From: a bacterium
Lineage (GTDB): Bacteria > Patescibacteriota > Minisyncoccia > Phycocordibacterales > JAKAEA01
Reading direction: 5' to 3'
NCBI GenBank assembly: GCA_021785065.1
Contig: JAJYGQ010000006.1
Span: forward strand, 1-44,777
DNA length: 44,777 nt
Part shown: positions 1-11,997 of the stretch, piece after piece
Layout of the letters: each line of letters opens with the position of its first letter
Numbering within the stretch: position 1 is the stretch's first letter
Program-made: the position numbers and the translations under genes
Notes under the pieces: generated by a model
Database searches by the model: none
Told to the model about the DNA's origin: nothing
Seen by the model: the letters and a program-made list of their open reading frames with translations, nothing else

Positions 1-3000
1 GCGGACAACTACCGCCGGGTTTTAGGCGAGCGCTTCTCGAAGAGTTCTTCAACGCGTGGCAAACCCATGGTGATGTCACCGCCAACTTGCGACGTGCCGC
101 CAGTGTGGAAGGTGCGCATCGTTAACTGGGTACCGGGTTCACCGATAGCTTGAGCCGCAACCGTACCAACCGCCTCACCGAGATCGATAAGGGCATCACG
201 ACCAAGATCGTAACCGTAGCAGTGCGCGCAAATACCGCCAATTGTTTTACAGGTCATCGGCGAACGTACACAGACACTTTTTACACCAGCTGCTTCTATT
301 TTTTGGGCATCAGCTTTTACAATAAGATGGCCCCGCTTCACGAGCACTGTACCATCAGAAGCAACCACATCTGCGGCAGCAATACGACCGCGCGCAACAC
401 GAGCCATTGAGATTTCCAAACCAAAACCACTATCGCGGTGTACCCAGACCCCATCTTTAGTTCCACAATCTTCTTCAGTAATAATAGTGTCTTGAGCGAC
501 GACGAAAAGTTTTCGCGTCAGATAGCCAGCCTTGGCAGTGTTGAGGGCGGTATCAGTAAGACCCTTACGAGAGCCGTGGGTAGTAATAAAGTATTCAATC
601 GGCGTCAATCCCTCTTTCGAACATGAGATAATGGGAAATTCAATCGTCTCGCCGGCAGTATTGGTAATGAGACCCTTCATACCCACCATCTGCGTAATCT
701 GAGCGAGAGAACCGCGCGCGCCAGAGATGACCATGTCATGCACAGGACCATTTTCGTCAAGTGCCTGCGGAATAAGTTTTTCGATCTGACTCTTAGCTCC
801 CTGCCAAATTTCAATAATGGCCCGCCGACGTTCCTCTTCAGAAAGAAGACCGCCGTTGTATTGAGCCTCTATTGCCTGCGCCTTGTTGTGCGCCGTTTCC
901 ACAAGAGCTTGCTTACCGTCAGGAATAGTTACGTCATCAATACCCCAGGTAATACCGGAGTAGGTTGCAAAAGAAAATCCAAACTTTTTGATCTTATCGA
1001 GGTTTGCTGGAACAGCGTCAATGCCGTAGCGATCAATGATGTCGTTTACTAACGCTCCCATTTTCTTGCGATCTATTTCAGTGTTAAGAAATGGATAATC
1101 GGCGGGCAGCGCAGCATTAAAGAGGAGGCGGCCAACGGATGTTTCAAACGGCTTGCCATCAAACGCTGTATATTTAGGACCAGCTTCGGGCAAAATTTTA
1201 ATTTTAGCGCGAATGGCAACTTCGCCAAAATCACGCGCTGTAATAGCACTAGCGGCGTCGGCGAAAATTTTTCCCTCCCCTTTTTCACCAGGCACAATTT
1301 TGGTGGCCCAATAGCAACCAAGCACAATATCGAGCATCTTAGCCGAAACGGTCGGATCGCCAGAGCCGGGCTTCAAAATATTTTTATTCGACGCCATAAT
1401 TTCGGCGGCCTCAAGTTGAGCCTGACGAGAAAGTGGAACGTGCACCGCCATTTGGTCGCCGTCGAAGTCAGCGTTGAAAGCACCGCAAACGAGTGGGTGC
1501 ACCTGAATAGCATTGCCTTCAATGAGCACTGGTCGAAAGGCTTGAATACCAAGACGGTGCAAAGTAGGCGCCCGGTTCAACATTACATATTTTCCCTTAA
1601 TCACCTCTTCCAAAATCGCCCACACTTCCGGAATGCCGTCATCAATCAAGCGACCGGCTGAACGAATGTTGTAGGCTAATTCGCGTTTAAGTAGTTCCGC
1701 GATAATGAAAGGGCGGAAGAGTTCCAAGGCCATATGTTTCGGCAAACCGCATTGATCGAGCGCAAGCTCCGGACCAACTACAATAACCGAGCGACCAGAA
1801 TAATCGACACGCTTACCCAAAAGATTGGCACGGAAAAGACCACGCTTACTCTTTAGGTTGTCGGCCAGCGATTTCAGTGCACGGCGCGCGGCAAGCGAGG
1901 TAGGGCCAGCTGAAGCAGAACCGTGACGAATAGAGCTGTCAATAAGGGCATCAACCGCTTCCTGCAAAATGCGTTTTTCGTTACGTAAAATAACTTCCGG
2001 CGCGCTAATTTCTTTTAGTTTTTTGAGACGGTTGTTGCGGTTGATAACTCGACGATACAAATCGTTGATATCAGACGTGGCAAAACGACCGCCATCGAGC
2101 GGCACCATTGGGCGCAAACCTGGCGGGATAACCGGAATTCTCGTTAAGAACATCCACTCTGGACGAATACCTGCCGCATACATAGAACGCACGAGCGACA
2201 GACGCTTGTCGATACGCTCGCGCTCAGCAGCCCCGGCTTTTTCGCGATTTTCTTCAAGTTGCGTGATGAGTTTTTTCAAATCGACATTACGAAGAATATT
2301 GTGGACGGCCTCGGCACCAATGCCCGCGTCAAAGAGCGTGCTGTATTTAACAGAAAAATTATGGTACGCGACTTCATCAAGCACAATGCCGCGCTGAATA
2401 CTATCAATGTCTTTCTTGGTTTGTAGGTAAACCTCTTTGAGAGCGTCTTTTGTTTTTTCATCCTGAACAGTTTTTGATTTTGCCTTGTATTCCGCATCAA
2501 GATCTTTAAGGATTTGCGCGCGTTCATTTTCGTGGACTGCCGTCACAACATAACCAGCAAAATAGATAACTTTCTCCACTTCCGCCGACGTAAGACCGAG
2601 AATCATACTGATTCGGCTCGGCATAGAACGGAGAAACCAAATGTGCGAAACAGGTACTGCAAGATCAATATGTCCCATACGCTCGCGACGCACGATAGAG
2701 CGCGTAATTTCTACCCCGCATTTTTCGCAGACAATACCCTTGTAGCGAATACCACGATATTTACCACAGTAACACTCATAGTCTTTATCGGGACCGAAAA
2801 TTTTCTCATCAAAGAGACCGCTTTTTTCAGAACGCTGGGTGCGATAGTTGATGGTCTCTGGTTTTGTCACCTCTCCGCGCGACCACTCTTTGATTTTTTC
2901 CGGCGACGCGATTTTGAGAATGATGGAATTAAAATCATTTTCCAACGCCGCACCACGACCGCGACCAGCAGCTCCATTAGCCGCGAAAGAAGTATTCATA

Positions 3001-3020
3001 GTTTTATTAGTTGTTGCCAT
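1..3020 (-). CDS. rpoC: DNA-directed RNA polymerase subunit beta' (3' end outside window; apparent frameshift at the edge)
   Basis: Beta' forms the catalytic cleft of RNA polymerase. Visible in order: N-terminal zinc ribbon (C83, C85, C98, C101), the catalytic Mg-binding NADFDGD at residues 516-522, and the second zinc site (C852, C924, C931, C934) followed by the conserved FHTGG segment near 971. The open frame starts with ATG at 3020 and stops with TAG at 9-11 after 1003 residues, shorter than a full beta'. The stop looks artificial: adding one C to the CCC run at about 17-19 (minus strand) turns the end into the expected SPKTPAVVVR, open to the window edge. It lies 27 bases after rpoB, in the usual rpoB-rpoC order, with no clear Shine-Dalgarno. 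Identity is certain; whether the frameshift is biological or a sequencing error cannot be told here. Confidence 0.96.
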
Positions 3021-3047
3021 AAATAGATAATTAAGAGTGAGTAAAAA

Positions 3048-6335
<3,288 letters not shown>

Positions 6336-6530
6336 TTTTTAAAAAATGATACATAAAAAGTTGCTGACCTGCCAAAGCAACTTTTTGGTTTTTAATAAAA
6401 CTGCTATTAAATTAGAGAGACTGGAGTTAAGAGCAGAAAAGCCCTTAACAAAGGCATAAATATCAAACCAGTCAAAACTCACTCAAAAGTTTGATTGGTG
6501 CATCTTATACTGCAGCGCTTAAGTTGTCAA
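6336..6530 (-). promoter_or_regulatory. rpoBC promoter and structured leader with attenuator-like hairpin
   Basis: A TTGACA -35 (6525-6530) is followed, 17 bases on, by TAAGAT (6502-6507); TATAAG (6504-6509) with a 15-base spacer is the alternative. Transcription would begin near 6495, leaving about 160 untranslated bases. The leader folds into three hairpins in transcript order: ATCAAAC/GTTTGAT with its ends roughly at 6466-6495; GTTAAGGGC/GCTCTTAAC at 6426-6449 (one G-U pair); and a perfect 11-bp stem AAAAAGTTGCT/AGCAACTTTTT at 6355-6386. The last ends in a T-run like an intrinsic terminator, just 19 bases before the rpoB start. Attenuation is inferred. Confidence 0.55.
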
Positions 6531-6594
6531 CCTCTTTTTCGGTTGGCTGATGTGGATATTAAGAATTTTTACACCATTACCAGGCTACTAAAGG

Positions 6595-6667
6595 AGCCGC
6601 CTCCCAGGCTTGAACTGGGGACCTACTGTTTACAAAACAGTTGCTCTACCAACTGAGCTAAGGCGGC
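6595..6667 (-). tRNA. tRNA-Thr (anticodon TGT)
   Basis: 73-base cloverleaf on the minus strand. The acceptor stem GCCGCCT pairs with AGGCGGC, the D-arm is GCTC/GAGC, the anticodon stem ACTGT/ACAGT holds loop TTTGTAA with anticodon TGT, and the T-arm is CCCAG/CTGGG with loop TTCAAGC. The discriminator is T, followed by CCT, so the CCA tail is not encoded and must be added enzymatically. A TATAGT or overlapping TAGTAT -10 element lies at 6680-6688, with TTGTTA at 6705-6710 as a possible -35. It sits downstream of the rpsB-tsf unit and upstream of the rpoB promoter. Confidence 0.95.
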
Positions 6668-6717
6668 GTAATCTAAAACACTATACTACCCTAAACAAAA
6701 AATTTAACAAAGTCCCC

Positions 6718-7110
6718 TTAGCGATGACTAATATCACGCATATATGAAGACGGCGCACCACGGCCTGGTAAATGCTGCCGACCGCGCACGAGACTCACTA
6801 AGTTATGGGTTCGTCGATCAAGCCAGTGACCGGGAGTAGTAAGAGCTTTGTTAAGCGTAGTAACGAGTCGACATACATGAGCATATCCAACAATAAGTGC
6901 GCGTTCTAAAACAGTTATATGTAATTCTTTGTAGATAGAGTAGGTATAGTGACGAGTGATAGTATGTAGTCCGCCCATTTTTCGTTCAACCGCTTCACGA
7001 GTTTCAGCAAAAGGGAGCGTTACACCCCGTGCTTGCTGATATGTTTTAACACCGAGAATGGCCGCGATAGCGAAACCGGAAACAGCAAAGAGAATAATGG
7101 GAGCGAGCAT
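6718..7110 (-). CDS. Small membrane-anchored protein of unknown function
   Basis: 130 residues, not recognised. Residues 1-20 are one hydrophobic stretch (LAPIILFAVSGFAIAAILG), so the protein is probably anchored with its C-terminus in the cytoplasm. The rest is basic with a possible amphipathic helix around residues 35-95 and an Arg/Gly-rich tail. The start lies 3 bases after the tsf stop, so it is almost certainly co-transcribed with rpsB-tsf. That tight coupling and the absence of overlapping better frames support a real gene; function cannot be given. Confidence 0.7.
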   Translation of the reverse strand: MLAPIILFAVSGFAIAAILGVKTYQQARGVTLPFAETREAVERKMGGLHTITRHYTYSIYKELHITVLERALIVGYAHVCRLVTTLNKALTTPGHWLDRRTHNLVSLVRGRQHLPGRGAPSSYMRDISHR

Positions 7111-7113
7111 AAA

Positions 7114-7707
7114 TTATTTTCCTAATACCGAAAAACACGCAAAGCGAGCAATTTCTATTTTCTCACCAAATTTCTGAATAGCAGAATCGACCAAGCCGGC
7201 AATGGTCACCTCGGGATTTTTAATAAAGGGCTGTTCGAGTAAAATTTTTTCCTTGAGGTACGCCTTGAGTTTTCCCTCGACAATACCCGCACGCATATGT
7301 TCTGGTTTGTCGGCAACTTCTTTTTCAAACACCGCTCGGGCAGCAGTCGTCGCTTCAGCTGGAACATCAGCAGCAGCAAGAAATTCTGGCCGGAGCGCAG
7401 CAATATGCATGGCCACATCGCGTGCCAGTGTTTTAAACTCCTCATTACCCGATACGAAATCGGTCTCCGCACGAAGTTCAACCATTGCTCCTACTTGACC
7501 ATTATTGTGAATATAGGAACCGATAGTACCAGCACCGAATTCCCTATCGGCCTTTTTTTCAGCAATCTGCTTACTCACCTTACGCAAAATAACAATAGCT
7601 TTTTCAAGGTCACCCCCTGCTTCTTCGAGAGCTTTTTTACATTGCATCACCGATACGCCGGTTTTATCACGTAATTCTTTGATTTGTTCGGTAGAAATAA
7701 CTGCCAT
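7114..7707 (-). CDS. tsf: Translation elongation factor Ts
   Basis: EF-Ts is the nucleotide exchange factor for EF-Tu. The N-terminal UBA-like helix bundle (residues 5-45, ELRDKTGVSVMQCKKALEE) is typical, and TDFVSGNEEF at about 82-91 matches the conserved TDFVARNEEF block that contacts EF-Tu. At 197 residues it is of the short kind (as in Thermus) with a reduced core compared with the 283-residue E. coli protein. It follows rpsB by 64 bases in the classical rpsB-tsf order. A 7-bp inverted repeat (7732-7749) lies in that gap. There is no clear Shine-Dalgarno. Confidence 0.97.
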   Translation of the reverse strand: MAVISTEQIKELRDKTGVSVMQCKKALEEAGGDLEKAIVILRKVSKQIAEKKADREFGAGTIGSYIHNNGQVGAMVELRAETDFVSGNEEFKTLARDVAMHIAALRPEFLAAADVPAEATTAARAVFEKEVADKPEHMRAGIVEGKLKAYLKEKILLEQPFIKNPEVTIAGLVDSAIQKFGEKIEIARFACFSVLGK

Positions 7708-7731
7708 AAAATTTAAAAAATTAATAACGCG

Positions 7732-7749
7732 GTGCTACTAGTGTAGCAC
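7732..7749. repeat. Perfect inverted repeat between rpsB and tsf
   Basis: GTGCTAC and GTAGCAC (7 bp each) separated by TAGT. It lies 22 bases after the rpsB stop and about 25 bases before the tsf start. No T-run follows on the minus strand, so it is not a complete intrinsic terminator. It may be an mRNA processing or stability hairpin. TACACT inside the right arm could also serve as a weak -10 for tsf. Confidence 0.45.
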
Positions 7750-7771
7750 AAAAATAATACTGATACACTTG

Positions 7772-8491
7772 TTATTTTGCCGCCTGCGTCTTCCCCTCCT
7801 GATAAGCTAAAATGATTTCGTTAATGAAAAAATTAATACTGGAGACAGACACATCGTTACCAGGAATAGGGTGCGCTACATCAGCGAGATTACAATCACT
7901 ACCACAGAGCGCAATAATAGGTACATTCATTTTATGCGCCTCACCTACCGCTGTTTTTTCTTTTTTAGAATCAACAACAAAGAGTGCTTTAGGAAGTTCT
8001 GTAAGTGTCGCTATGCCTCCAAAGAAACGCTCTAAATTAGAAATTTCTCGATTAATCAATAAACGCTCCTTTTTGGTGTATTTAGAGAGCTCGCCTTTAT
8101 CGCGATCGGCAATTAATTTTTCCATGCGGTCGATGCGTTTTCGAATCTGACCAAAATTAGTGAAGGTGCCGCCAATCCAGCGACCAGCAACATACGGCAA
8201 CCCTAGCACGCGACCAGCACGCTCAATAGCTTCGCGGGCCTCACTTTTACTACTAGCAAACAAAATAGTACCACCACTTGCACCAAGTTTTCGTACAAAA
8301 TCTTTCGCGACAGCAAGATACTCTTTTGTTTTTTCCAAATCAAAAATTTCTACGTGATTTTTAACACCGAATATAAGAGGCTTCGCTGAAGGATGCCGGC
8401 GATTCTTGGTAAATCCAAAATGCGCACCGGCTTTGAACATACGTTCAATTTCCGGACTTATAGTAATAGTTGCTTCAGTTTCTTCTGTCAT
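7772..8491 (-). CDS. rpsB: Small ribosomal subunit protein uS2
   Basis: S2 of the 30S subunit, needed for S1 binding and late assembly. Family marks are visible: GAHFGFTKNRRHP near the N-terminus, the GRWIGGTFTNF block mid-protein, and the C-terminal ALCGSDCNLADVAHPIPGND block. The longest frame begins with TTG at 8500, but ATG at 8491 (MTEETEATI) is preferred because a good promoter puts the transcript start around 8496. That gives 239 residues, the normal family size without a long tail. It heads the rpsB-tsf unit and lies 51 bases after prfA. Confidence 0.96.
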   Translation of the reverse strand: MTEETEATITISPEIERMFKAGAHFGFTKNRRHPSAKPLIFGVKNHVEIFDLEKTKEYLAVAKDFVRKLGASGGTILFASSKSEAREAIERAGRVLGLPYVAGRWIGGTFTNFGQIRKRIDRMEKLIADRDKGELSKYTKKERLLINREISNLERFFGGIATLTELPKALFVVDSKKEKTAVGEAHKMNVPIIALCGSDCNLADVAHPIPGNDVSVSSINFFINEIILAYQEGKTQAAK

Positions 8492-8502
8492 ATAGGTCAA
8501 AG

Positions 8503-8531
8503 ACTATAACAAATTAGCTGATTTTTGACAA
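8503..8531 (-). promoter_or_regulatory. rpsB promoter
   Basis: TTGTCA (8526-8531), a 17-base spacer, then TATAGT (8503-8508). The predicted start near 8496 leaves only about 5 bases before the ATG at 8491, so the transcript is nearly leaderless. It fits exactly in the prfA-rpsB gap. Confidence 0.7.
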
Positions 8532-8542
8532 GACACTCTCAT

Positions 8543-9541
8543 TTATTGGCCAACAGAAAGACCACTTTCGCCAAGTGTAGCTGACGCCGTGATAATGTCA
8601 TCTAAATTCCCCGCAAAGATTTGTTCGATATTATGCCAGCTTTCTTTAAGCCGATGGTCGGTCACCCGGTCTTGTAAAATATTGTATGTACGGATTTTTT
8701 CGGAACGATCACCGGTACCAATCTGCTCTTTACGATGAGCCGCGAACTTCTTTGCTTCTGCCTCTTCCTGACGCTGTTCGAGCTTGGCCGCCAAAATAGC
8801 GAGGGCTTTTTCTTTATTAGCATTTTGACTACGCTCAGCGGTTGAACGCACGTCGAGACCAGTCGGTTTATGAATGATGCGCACGGCCGTTTCAACTTTG
8901 TTCACATTTTGTCCACCCTTACCACCAGCCCGCGATGTTTCAATTTCTAAATCGGCGGGATTAATCTGAAATTTAATCTTTTTACGAAGTGGCAAGATGG
9001 CGACGGAAGCGGTGGAAGTATGGACCCGTCCTGATTTTTCTGTTTCAGGAATACGCTGAATACGATGCACACCTGTTTCAAAACGAAGTTTGCGAAACGC
9101 GTCATGACCATGAATTTCAAACACCGCTTCTTTATAGCCGCCTAAGTCGCTTTGCGATTCACTCACTTTTGTGAACGTCCATCCCATTCGAGTAGCATAG
9201 CCTTGATACATTGCTGCCAACTCAGCGGCAAAAAGTGCGGCCTCATCACCTCCTGCCCCGGCCCGCACCTCCAAAATAAGTTCATTAGGAAATCTATCTG
9301 CTTGTTCAGCGGCTCGTTCAGCTGCCTCGTCGGCGGTCACAATTGCTTTCATTTGCTCAAACAGTTCATTTTTTTGCTTTGCGATATCGGCGAGTTCCGT
9401 CGCCGCGAGTTCTGCCATACTTAGATCTTTCTGCGCCATCTCATGAATACTTGCCGCGTCAGTGTCCAACTTTAAAACCATATCCGCCAAATACGCGGTC
9501 TTGGGATTTTTCTTATAGAGTTGGAGATCTTGTTCAGACAC
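8543..9541 (-). CDS. prfA: Peptide chain release factor 1
   Basis: RF1 releases the peptide at UAA and UAG. The GGQ catalytic loop is visible ([12 protein letters not shown]), preceded by the codon-recognition PxT tripeptide, here PET within [16 protein letters not shown]2 would have SPF, so RF1 is favoured. The conserved [15 protein letters not shown] block is present near residue 90. At 332 residues it is about 25 shorter than E. coli RF1, the loss being in N-terminal domain 1. The start is GTG at 9541, preceded by a strong Shine-Dalgarno GAGGTG five bases upstream. It follows rpmE by 14 bases, a common pairing. Confidence 0.96.
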   Translation of the reverse strand: MSEQDLQLYKKNPKTAYLADMVLKLDTDAASIHEMAQKDLSMAELAATELADIAKQKNELFEQMKAIVTADEAAERAAEQADRFPNELILEVRAGAGGDEAALFAAELAAMYQGYATRMGWTFTKVSESQSDLGGYKEAVFEIHGHDAFRKLRFETGVHRIQRIPETEKSGRVHTSTASVAILPLRKKIKFQINPADLEIETSRAGGKGGQNVNKVETAVRIIHKPTGLDVRSTAERSQNANKEKALAILAAKLEQRQEEAEAKKFAAHRKEQIGTGDRSEKIRTYNILQDRVTDHRLKESWHNIEQIFAGNLDDIITASATLGESGLSVGQ

Positions 9542-9555
9542 CGATACACCTCGCC

Positions 9556-9786
9556 TTATTTTCCTTTTGAGGTCTTCTTAGTAACCGCTTTTGCCGCGCG
9601 GCTGCGAAATTTGTCTACCATACCAGCTGTGTCAAGCACCTTTTCATTACCTGTATAGAACGGATGACACTGCGAACAAATTTCAACCTGTACGTTTTCC
9701 TTTGTAGAACCAATATGAAAAACTGCCCCACACGCACAGGTAATTTTCGCCTTTTCAAAATATTTTGGATGGATTTCTGTTTTCAT
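9556..9786 (-). CDS. rpmE: Large ribosomal subunit protein bL31 (zinc-binding type)
   Basis: bL31 bridges the 50S central protuberance and the 30S head. The 76-residue protein starts [10 protein letters not shown] and holds the zinc ligands of the C+ type: C17, C19, C37 and C40. The HPFYTG motif after the second cysteine pair is characteristic. The C-terminus is a basic lysine-rich tail. It is the first gene of an rpmE-prfA unit. A promoter TTGCAG-N17-TATAGT (9802-9830) ends about 9 bases upstream of the ATG. Confidence 0.96.
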   Translation of the reverse strand: MKTEIHPKYFEKAKITCACGAVFHIGSTKENVQVEICSQCHPFYTGNEKVLDTAGMVDKFRSRAAKAVTKKTSKGK

Positions 9787-9801
9787 AACCGTAGAGCGGT
9801 C

Positions 9802-9830
9802 ACTATAGCAGACATTAGAGAAAGCTGCAA
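9802..9830 (-). promoter_or_regulatory. rpmE-prfA promoter
   Basis: TTGCAG (9825-9830), 17-base spacer and TATAGT (9802-9807), the latter preceded by TGC to give an extended -10. Predicted start near 9795, leader about 9 bases. It sits in the 47-base gap before rpmE. Confidence 0.65.
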
Positions 9831-9833
9831 GGG

Positions 9834-11201
9834 TTAGCCGGCATTTTCTAAAGGATCAATTTGATTAAGCTGAATTGAATTAGCAAGAGCCATAACCGAG
9901 TTACCATATGGCGCGTTGGGCGGGCGACGTCTATCACAGACTCGACCAGAGTAGTAGCGACACGCGGCATTGCGCTCAGCGGTATATGTGCCCGCCGAAG
10001 CACCAAGATCACTGAGAAAAATCGCTGAAGCAATGAAAGCTGTTTTAGGATCCCATGGATTCGGCATACCAGTTGTACCCATCGCAGCATTAATTTTAGG
10101 CACCATAAGGAGCCATGTTGAAGGAATAAATTGAGCCGGCCCCATCGCGCCACCGTAGCCACCTGACGCTTGCGGACACGAGAGTGGTTGCATATTTGGA
10201 TCTAAACCAAGCGCAGAAGTAATTTGCAAATAAGCCGGCTGATTTGCCTTTGACATAATAGACTGCCACTGCTTGTAGGCCGGTTGACCAGCTTTATTAC
10301 ACGTACCCACGTTATTACCCAAATTCGTCTCTTGCGTCAAAATTGCCAACAAAAAGGCAGGGTCGACACCGGTCATTTGTTGAGCGGCTTGGGCATACTC
10401 AAGCGCTGTACCGAACGTAATCTGGGACGAGGTTTGTAGCAATGAGAACAGCGCCTGACGAATTGCGTTCGCTTTTACCTGCTGCGCCGCAATAACACTC
10501 TTGTAATCTGCCTGCTGCGCTTTACTGAGACTTAAGAGATGGGCTTTTTGAGCCTCGTTCGCTTTTACCTGCTGCTCTTCCTGCTGAATTGCCGCCTGTG
10601 CATCTTGTTCTTCAATTTGGCGCTGCGTTAAATTTTGTTTTGCCGTCTCGGTATTATTTTGTGATTCTTGAATAGACGCAAGCGTTACCTGAATTGACTG
10701 CTTGAGTGAACTAAACGTATCTAAATCAGAGAAAAAATTTGAAATACTTTGACCGCTGAGTATCACATCGGTCAAAGAAAACGAATCAAGTTGGTTTGTC
10801 TCACGTATGAGTTGCGCAAGCGATTGATCGGTCGTGTTAATTTGAGCAGACAAATCATTGATTGTTTGATTTTTTTGATCAATTTGCGTACCCAACTGCT
10901 GAATAGCTAGCTGGTGAGCTTTTATGGAAAGTTGCTCCTCGTTGATTTTATCGTCAAGAATATTAATATCGCGCTGAAGCGTTTGGCCTTTTTGTTGTTC
11001 AGTACTCAAGGCTTGCTGTTGTTGGGCAATTTGTGCCAACACTTGCGAAAGCTCTGCTTGGAGAGCGGCTTGTTGAGCAGCTTTTGCCGCATTTGCTGTT
11101 GACGTCGTTGGTGCCGCCGACTGAGCAATTACCAAACCAGGAATCGCAGCAGAAAGGGTCAATAAAAATATAAGTGGAAGAGAAACAATCTTTGTCTTCA
11201 T
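9834..11201 (-). CDS. Secreted coiled-coil lytic transglycosylase
   Basis: Predicted exported murein-cleaving enzyme of 455 residues. Residues 1-27 are a signal peptide ending near AQSA. Residues 35-250 are a Gln/Ala-rich coiled coil of the kind seen in EnvC/PcsB-like division regulators. Residues 265-455 carry a transglycosylase domain: the catalytic glutamate is probably E291 in LTQETNLG, followed by the GGYGGAMGPAQFIPSTW motif shared with MltB/SLT enzymes. Paired cysteines (C301, C342 and two near the end) may form disulfides. The frame opens at a TTG (11207), but ATG at 11201 gives the better signal peptide. It starts just after the rplY terminator; no own promoter was recognised. The exact family within transglycosylases is uncertain. 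Confidence 0.85.
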   Translation of the reverse strand: MKTKIVSLPLIFLLTLSAAIPGLVIAQSAAPTTSTANAAKAAQQAALQAELSQVLAQIAQQQQALSTEQQKGQTLQRDINILDDKINEEQLSIKAHQLAIQQLGTQIDQKNQTINDLSAQINTTDQSLAQLIRETNQLDSFSLTDVILSGQSISNFFSDLDTFSSLKQSIQVTLASIQESQNNTETAKQNLTQRQIEEQDAQAAIQQEEQQVKANEAQKAHLLSLSKAQQADYKSVIAAQQVKANAIRQALFSLLQTSSQITFGTALEYAQAAQQMTGVDPAFLLAILTQETNLGNNVGTCNKAGQPAYKQWQSIMSKANQPAYLQITSALGLDPNMQPLSCPQASGGYGGAMGPAQFIPSTWLLMVPKINAAMGTTGMPNPWDPKTAFIASAIFLSDLGASAGTYTAERNAACRYYSGRVCDRRRPPNAPYGNSVMALANSIQLNQIDPLENAG

Positions 11202-11205
11202 AAGC

Positions 11206-11235
11206 AAAAGAAAATCCTGCGGAGTAACCCGCAGG
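11206..11235 (-). terminator. Intrinsic terminator after rplY
   Basis: Minus-strand stem CCTGCGG/CCGCAGG (11216-11222 with 11229-11235), six-base loop, then ATTTTCTTTT. It lies 49 bases after the rplY stop. Its T-run ends 4 bases before the ATG of the transglycosylase gene, so read-through would be that gene's simplest source of transcript. Confidence 0.8.
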
Positions 11236-11283
11236 TTCAGTATACTATATGGCGTCCAAGATTACTAAATGCCGAACGTGGGC

Positions 11284-11952
11284 TTATTTTTTATCGCCAC
11301 CTTTAGCGACTGGAGCTGCTTCTTCGCCTTCCGCTGGCTCTTCCTTGCCCTTAGCGCCCACAACTTCAATATCTTCAATGGATTTTGCCGGCTCTTCCAC
11401 CTCTTCTTCAGTTACTGAAACAGCCGCAACCACCTCATCTCCTTCAGTAATCATTTCAACACCGGCCGGTAACGCAATATCTTTAACAAGAACCTGGCTA
11501 TCAAGGGTAGCGAGAGAAGCAATATCAACTGAGAGCTCGTGGGGCAAATCTTTTGGTAATGCTTCTACTTCAACATCGTGTAGCACTTTAACGAGCGTAC
11601 CACCGAGATCCTTAACTGCTGGCGCTACACCGATAAACTTAAGAGGAACTTCGACAGTCAACTTTTTACCCTTTTCAATGACATAAAAATCAGCATGAAG
11701 CGGCTGGTCGCTAACCGGATGCAACTCAACATCGTGAATAAGTGCTTCGTGCTCTTCACCTTTAGGGCCTTTTAATACGATAATGGAAGATTCACCAGCA
11801 TTTTTCCAAACCTTAGAAAAATCAATTGTGCTAATCGTGACCGCAGTAGATGGTTCCTTAGGACCGTAAAAAACGGCCGGCAACGAGCCACCAAAACGCA
11901 AGGCGTCTGGTTTTGTTTTTGTATCACGAACAGTGTAATGCAACGTTAACAT
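11284..11952 (-). CDS. rplY: Large ribosomal subunit protein bL25 (CTC family)
   Basis: 5S-rRNA-binding protein bL25 of the long CTC type, 222 residues. The N-terminal 5S-binding domain (about 1-90) includes the GGSLPAVFYGPKEPSTAV and HDVELHPVSDQPLHADFY blocks. The second beta domain (about 95-185) contains KFIGVAPAVKDLGGTL and ALPKDLPHELSVDIASL. The tail after 185 is acidic and low-complexity (Glu, Ala), ending GGDKK. It has its own promoter and a following terminator, so it is a single-gene unit. The start ATG at 11952 is 12 bases from the -10. Confidence 0.95.
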   Translation of the reverse strand: MLTLHYTVRDTKTKPDALRFGGSLPAVFYGPKEPSTAVTISTIDFSKVWKNAGESSIIVLKGPKGEEHEALIHDVELHPVSDQPLHADFYVIEKGKKLTVEVPLKFIGVAPAVKDLGGTLVKVLHDVEVEALPKDLPHELSVDIASLATLDSQVLVKDIALPAGVEMITEGDEVVAAVSVTEEEVEEPAKSIEDIEVVGAKGKEEPAEGEEAAPVAKGGDKK

Positions 11953-11964
11953 AAAGTAGGAAGC

Positions 11965-11992
11965 AGTATACAGGAACTTGCTAAAAATGCAA
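11965..11992 (-). promoter_or_regulatory. rplY promoter
   Basis: TTGCAT (11987-11992), 16-base spacer, TATACT (11965-11970). The start would be near 11958, leaving about 6 bases before the ATG. It occupies the 45-base gap between fba and rplY. Confidence 0.65.
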
Positions 11993-11997
11993 CCGGT

